From CANLBN01 sp047638515 (lineage in GTDB: Bacteria > Pseudomonadota > Gammaproteobacteria > Pseudomonadales > Cellvibrionaceae), in assembly GCA_047638515.1 (NCBI GenBank), contig JBLIME010000164.1, forward strand, positions 1 through 5,984: a stretch of 5,984 nucleotides of DNA, in the 5' to 3' direction. Position numbers and translations under genes: made by a program. Position 1 is the stretch's first letter, and each line of letters starts with the position of its first letter. Under the pieces are notes generated by a model, which had not been told where the DNA came from, ran no database searches, and saw only the letters and a list, made by a program, of their open reading frames with translations. Shown here in pieces: positions 5,449 to 5,984 of the stretch.

Positions 5449-5919
5449 ATGAAAATACTTTATATATGCACGCATAATCGCTGTCGCAGCATCCTCTCTG
5501 AGGCCATTACCAATCATCTATCTCATGGTAAAATACTCGCCAAGAGTGCCGGCAGCCAGCCCGCAGGTCAGGTGCATCCGCTGTCAATTCTGCACCTGCA
5601 GCAAGCAGGTATCAACACCGACAATCTAGTCAGTCAATCTTGGGATGAGCTTGAGAGTTTTGCGCCGGACGTGGTCGTCACCGTCTGTGACTCGGCGGCT
5701 GCCGAGTCGTGTCCACTGTGGTTTGGTACAGCGATCAAATTACACTGGGGGTTGGCTGATCCCAGTAAAGTTATCGGCACTAGCGACGAGATCTCACAGG
5801 CCTTTAACAGCACCATTAATGAAATTAGTTCACGCGTCGAGCAACTACTATCTCTGGACCATAATCTATCGGATCGGCAAGCATTGCGAGCAGAACTCAC
5901 AGCCTTTGGAGCCAATTAA
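5449..5919 (+). CDS. arsC: arsenate reductase, low-molecular-weight phosphatase-type ArsC
   Basis: The 156-residue protein reduces arsenate to arsenite, the form that can be exported. It has the low-molecular-weight tyrosine phosphatase fold: P-loop C7-THNRC-R13 (CX5R) near the N-terminus, SAGSQPAGQVHP (33-44), and the DP motif D104-P105 in HWGLADPS. A cysteine pair C80 and C88 in TVCDSAAAESCP suits the intramolecular disulfide relay of thioredoxin-coupled enzymes (Cys10-Cys82-Cys89 in pI258 ArsC), with a slightly longer spacing of 8 here. It is not the glutaredoxin-linked ArsC of the R773 type. ATG 5449 is preferred to the in-frame TTG 5425 because GGGAAAG (5439-5445) sits just upstream and KILYICTHNRCR is then the normal N-terminus. 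It is cotranscribed with arsR, and its stop TAA shares an A with the next ATG. Confidence 0.95.
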   Translation: MKILYICTHNRCRSILSEAITNHLSHGKILAKSAGSQPAGQVHPLSILHLQQAGINTDNLVSQSWDELESFAPDVVVTVCDSAAAESCPLWFGTAIKLHWGLADPSKVIGTSDEISQAFNSTINEISSRVEQLLSLDHNLSDRQALRAELTAFGAN

Positions 5920-5984
5920 TGCAACAACTAATACAAGGTCAGCAAATATCTGGCTCATTATCTCTTAACGCGACCAAGGAACTT
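5919..5984 (+). CDS. start of third ars operon gene, probably an arsenite efflux permease, partial
   Basis: ATG 5919 overlaps the arsC stop (TAATG) and is preceded by GGAG (5908-5911) at 7-base spacing, a strong sign of translational coupling. The 22 residues in the window begin MQQLIQGQQISGSLSLNATK and run off the right edge with no stop. They are hydrophilic, as a cytoplasmic N-terminal tail before the first membrane helix would be. In arsR-arsC operons the commonest missing component is an ACR3 or ArsB pump, and the lack of an immediate hydrophobic helix fits ACR3 better than ArsB. The sequence present does not identify the family, and other ars genes such as arsH or arsJ remain possible. 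Confidence 0.6.
   Translation, partial: MQQLIQGQQISGSLSLNATKEL

Noticed and set aside
5634..5968. Antisense and alternate-frame ORFs over arsC
   Set aside because: They overlap a certain arsC in other frames and show no recognisable domain or start signals.

Overview
The window looks like a chromosomal segment of a gammaproteobacterium, probably a marine or other environmental one. This rests on the S41 peptidase tail followed by a YibQ-type deacetylase, their placement against a convergent hisF, an E. coli-like NAD malic enzyme of 564 residues, and an arsR-arsC pair resembling those of Pseudomonas and its relatives. Base composition is moderate and fairly even. A finer taxonomic placement is not supported by the sequence alone.

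Left part (1-1208, + strand): the last 28 codons of what is probably a periplasmic S41/CtpA-type C-terminal processing peptidase, then a complete secreted divergent polysaccharide deacetylase (YibQ/DUF610 family). Both are envelope functions and probably one transcript. Region 1209-1835 has no long gene but is not empty. It holds a strong hairpin bracketed by perfect 8-bp direct repeats. It then holds a series of signals resembling a small transcription unit: promoter, folded leader, Shine-Dalgarno, 36-codon ORF with a protein-like continuation in another frame, and a hairpin terminator.

Centre (1836-4470, - strand): hisF (imidazole glycerol phosphate synthase cyclase subunit), then 163 bp upstream of it maeA/sfcA (NAD-dependent malic enzyme). 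hisF is convergent with the yibQ side, has its own ribosome binding site, and is not preceded by hisA or hisH here. Region 4471-5042, between maeA and the divergent ars genes, is 570 bp without a convincing gene.

Right part (5043-5984, + strand): the start of an arsenic resistance operon. A promoter (TTTACA-N16-TATGAT) is embedded in a 36-bp imperfect palindrome that is the probable ArsR operator. It is followed by arsR (As(III)-sensing repressor with a CVC motif), arsC (arsenate reductase of the low-molecular-weight phosphatase fold), and the first 22 codons of a third gene that overlaps the arsC stop by one base. By context the third gene is probably the arsenite efflux pump, though the residues present do not prove it. 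The inferred logic is: ArsR represses until As(III) binds its cysteines, ArsC reduces arsenate to arsenite, and the downstream gene would export it.

Most of the window is ordinary housekeeping plus a recognisable ars operon. The parts least explained by known genes are the intergenic elements at 1225-1276 and 1306-1711. I found no clear evidence of a wholly new multi-gene system.
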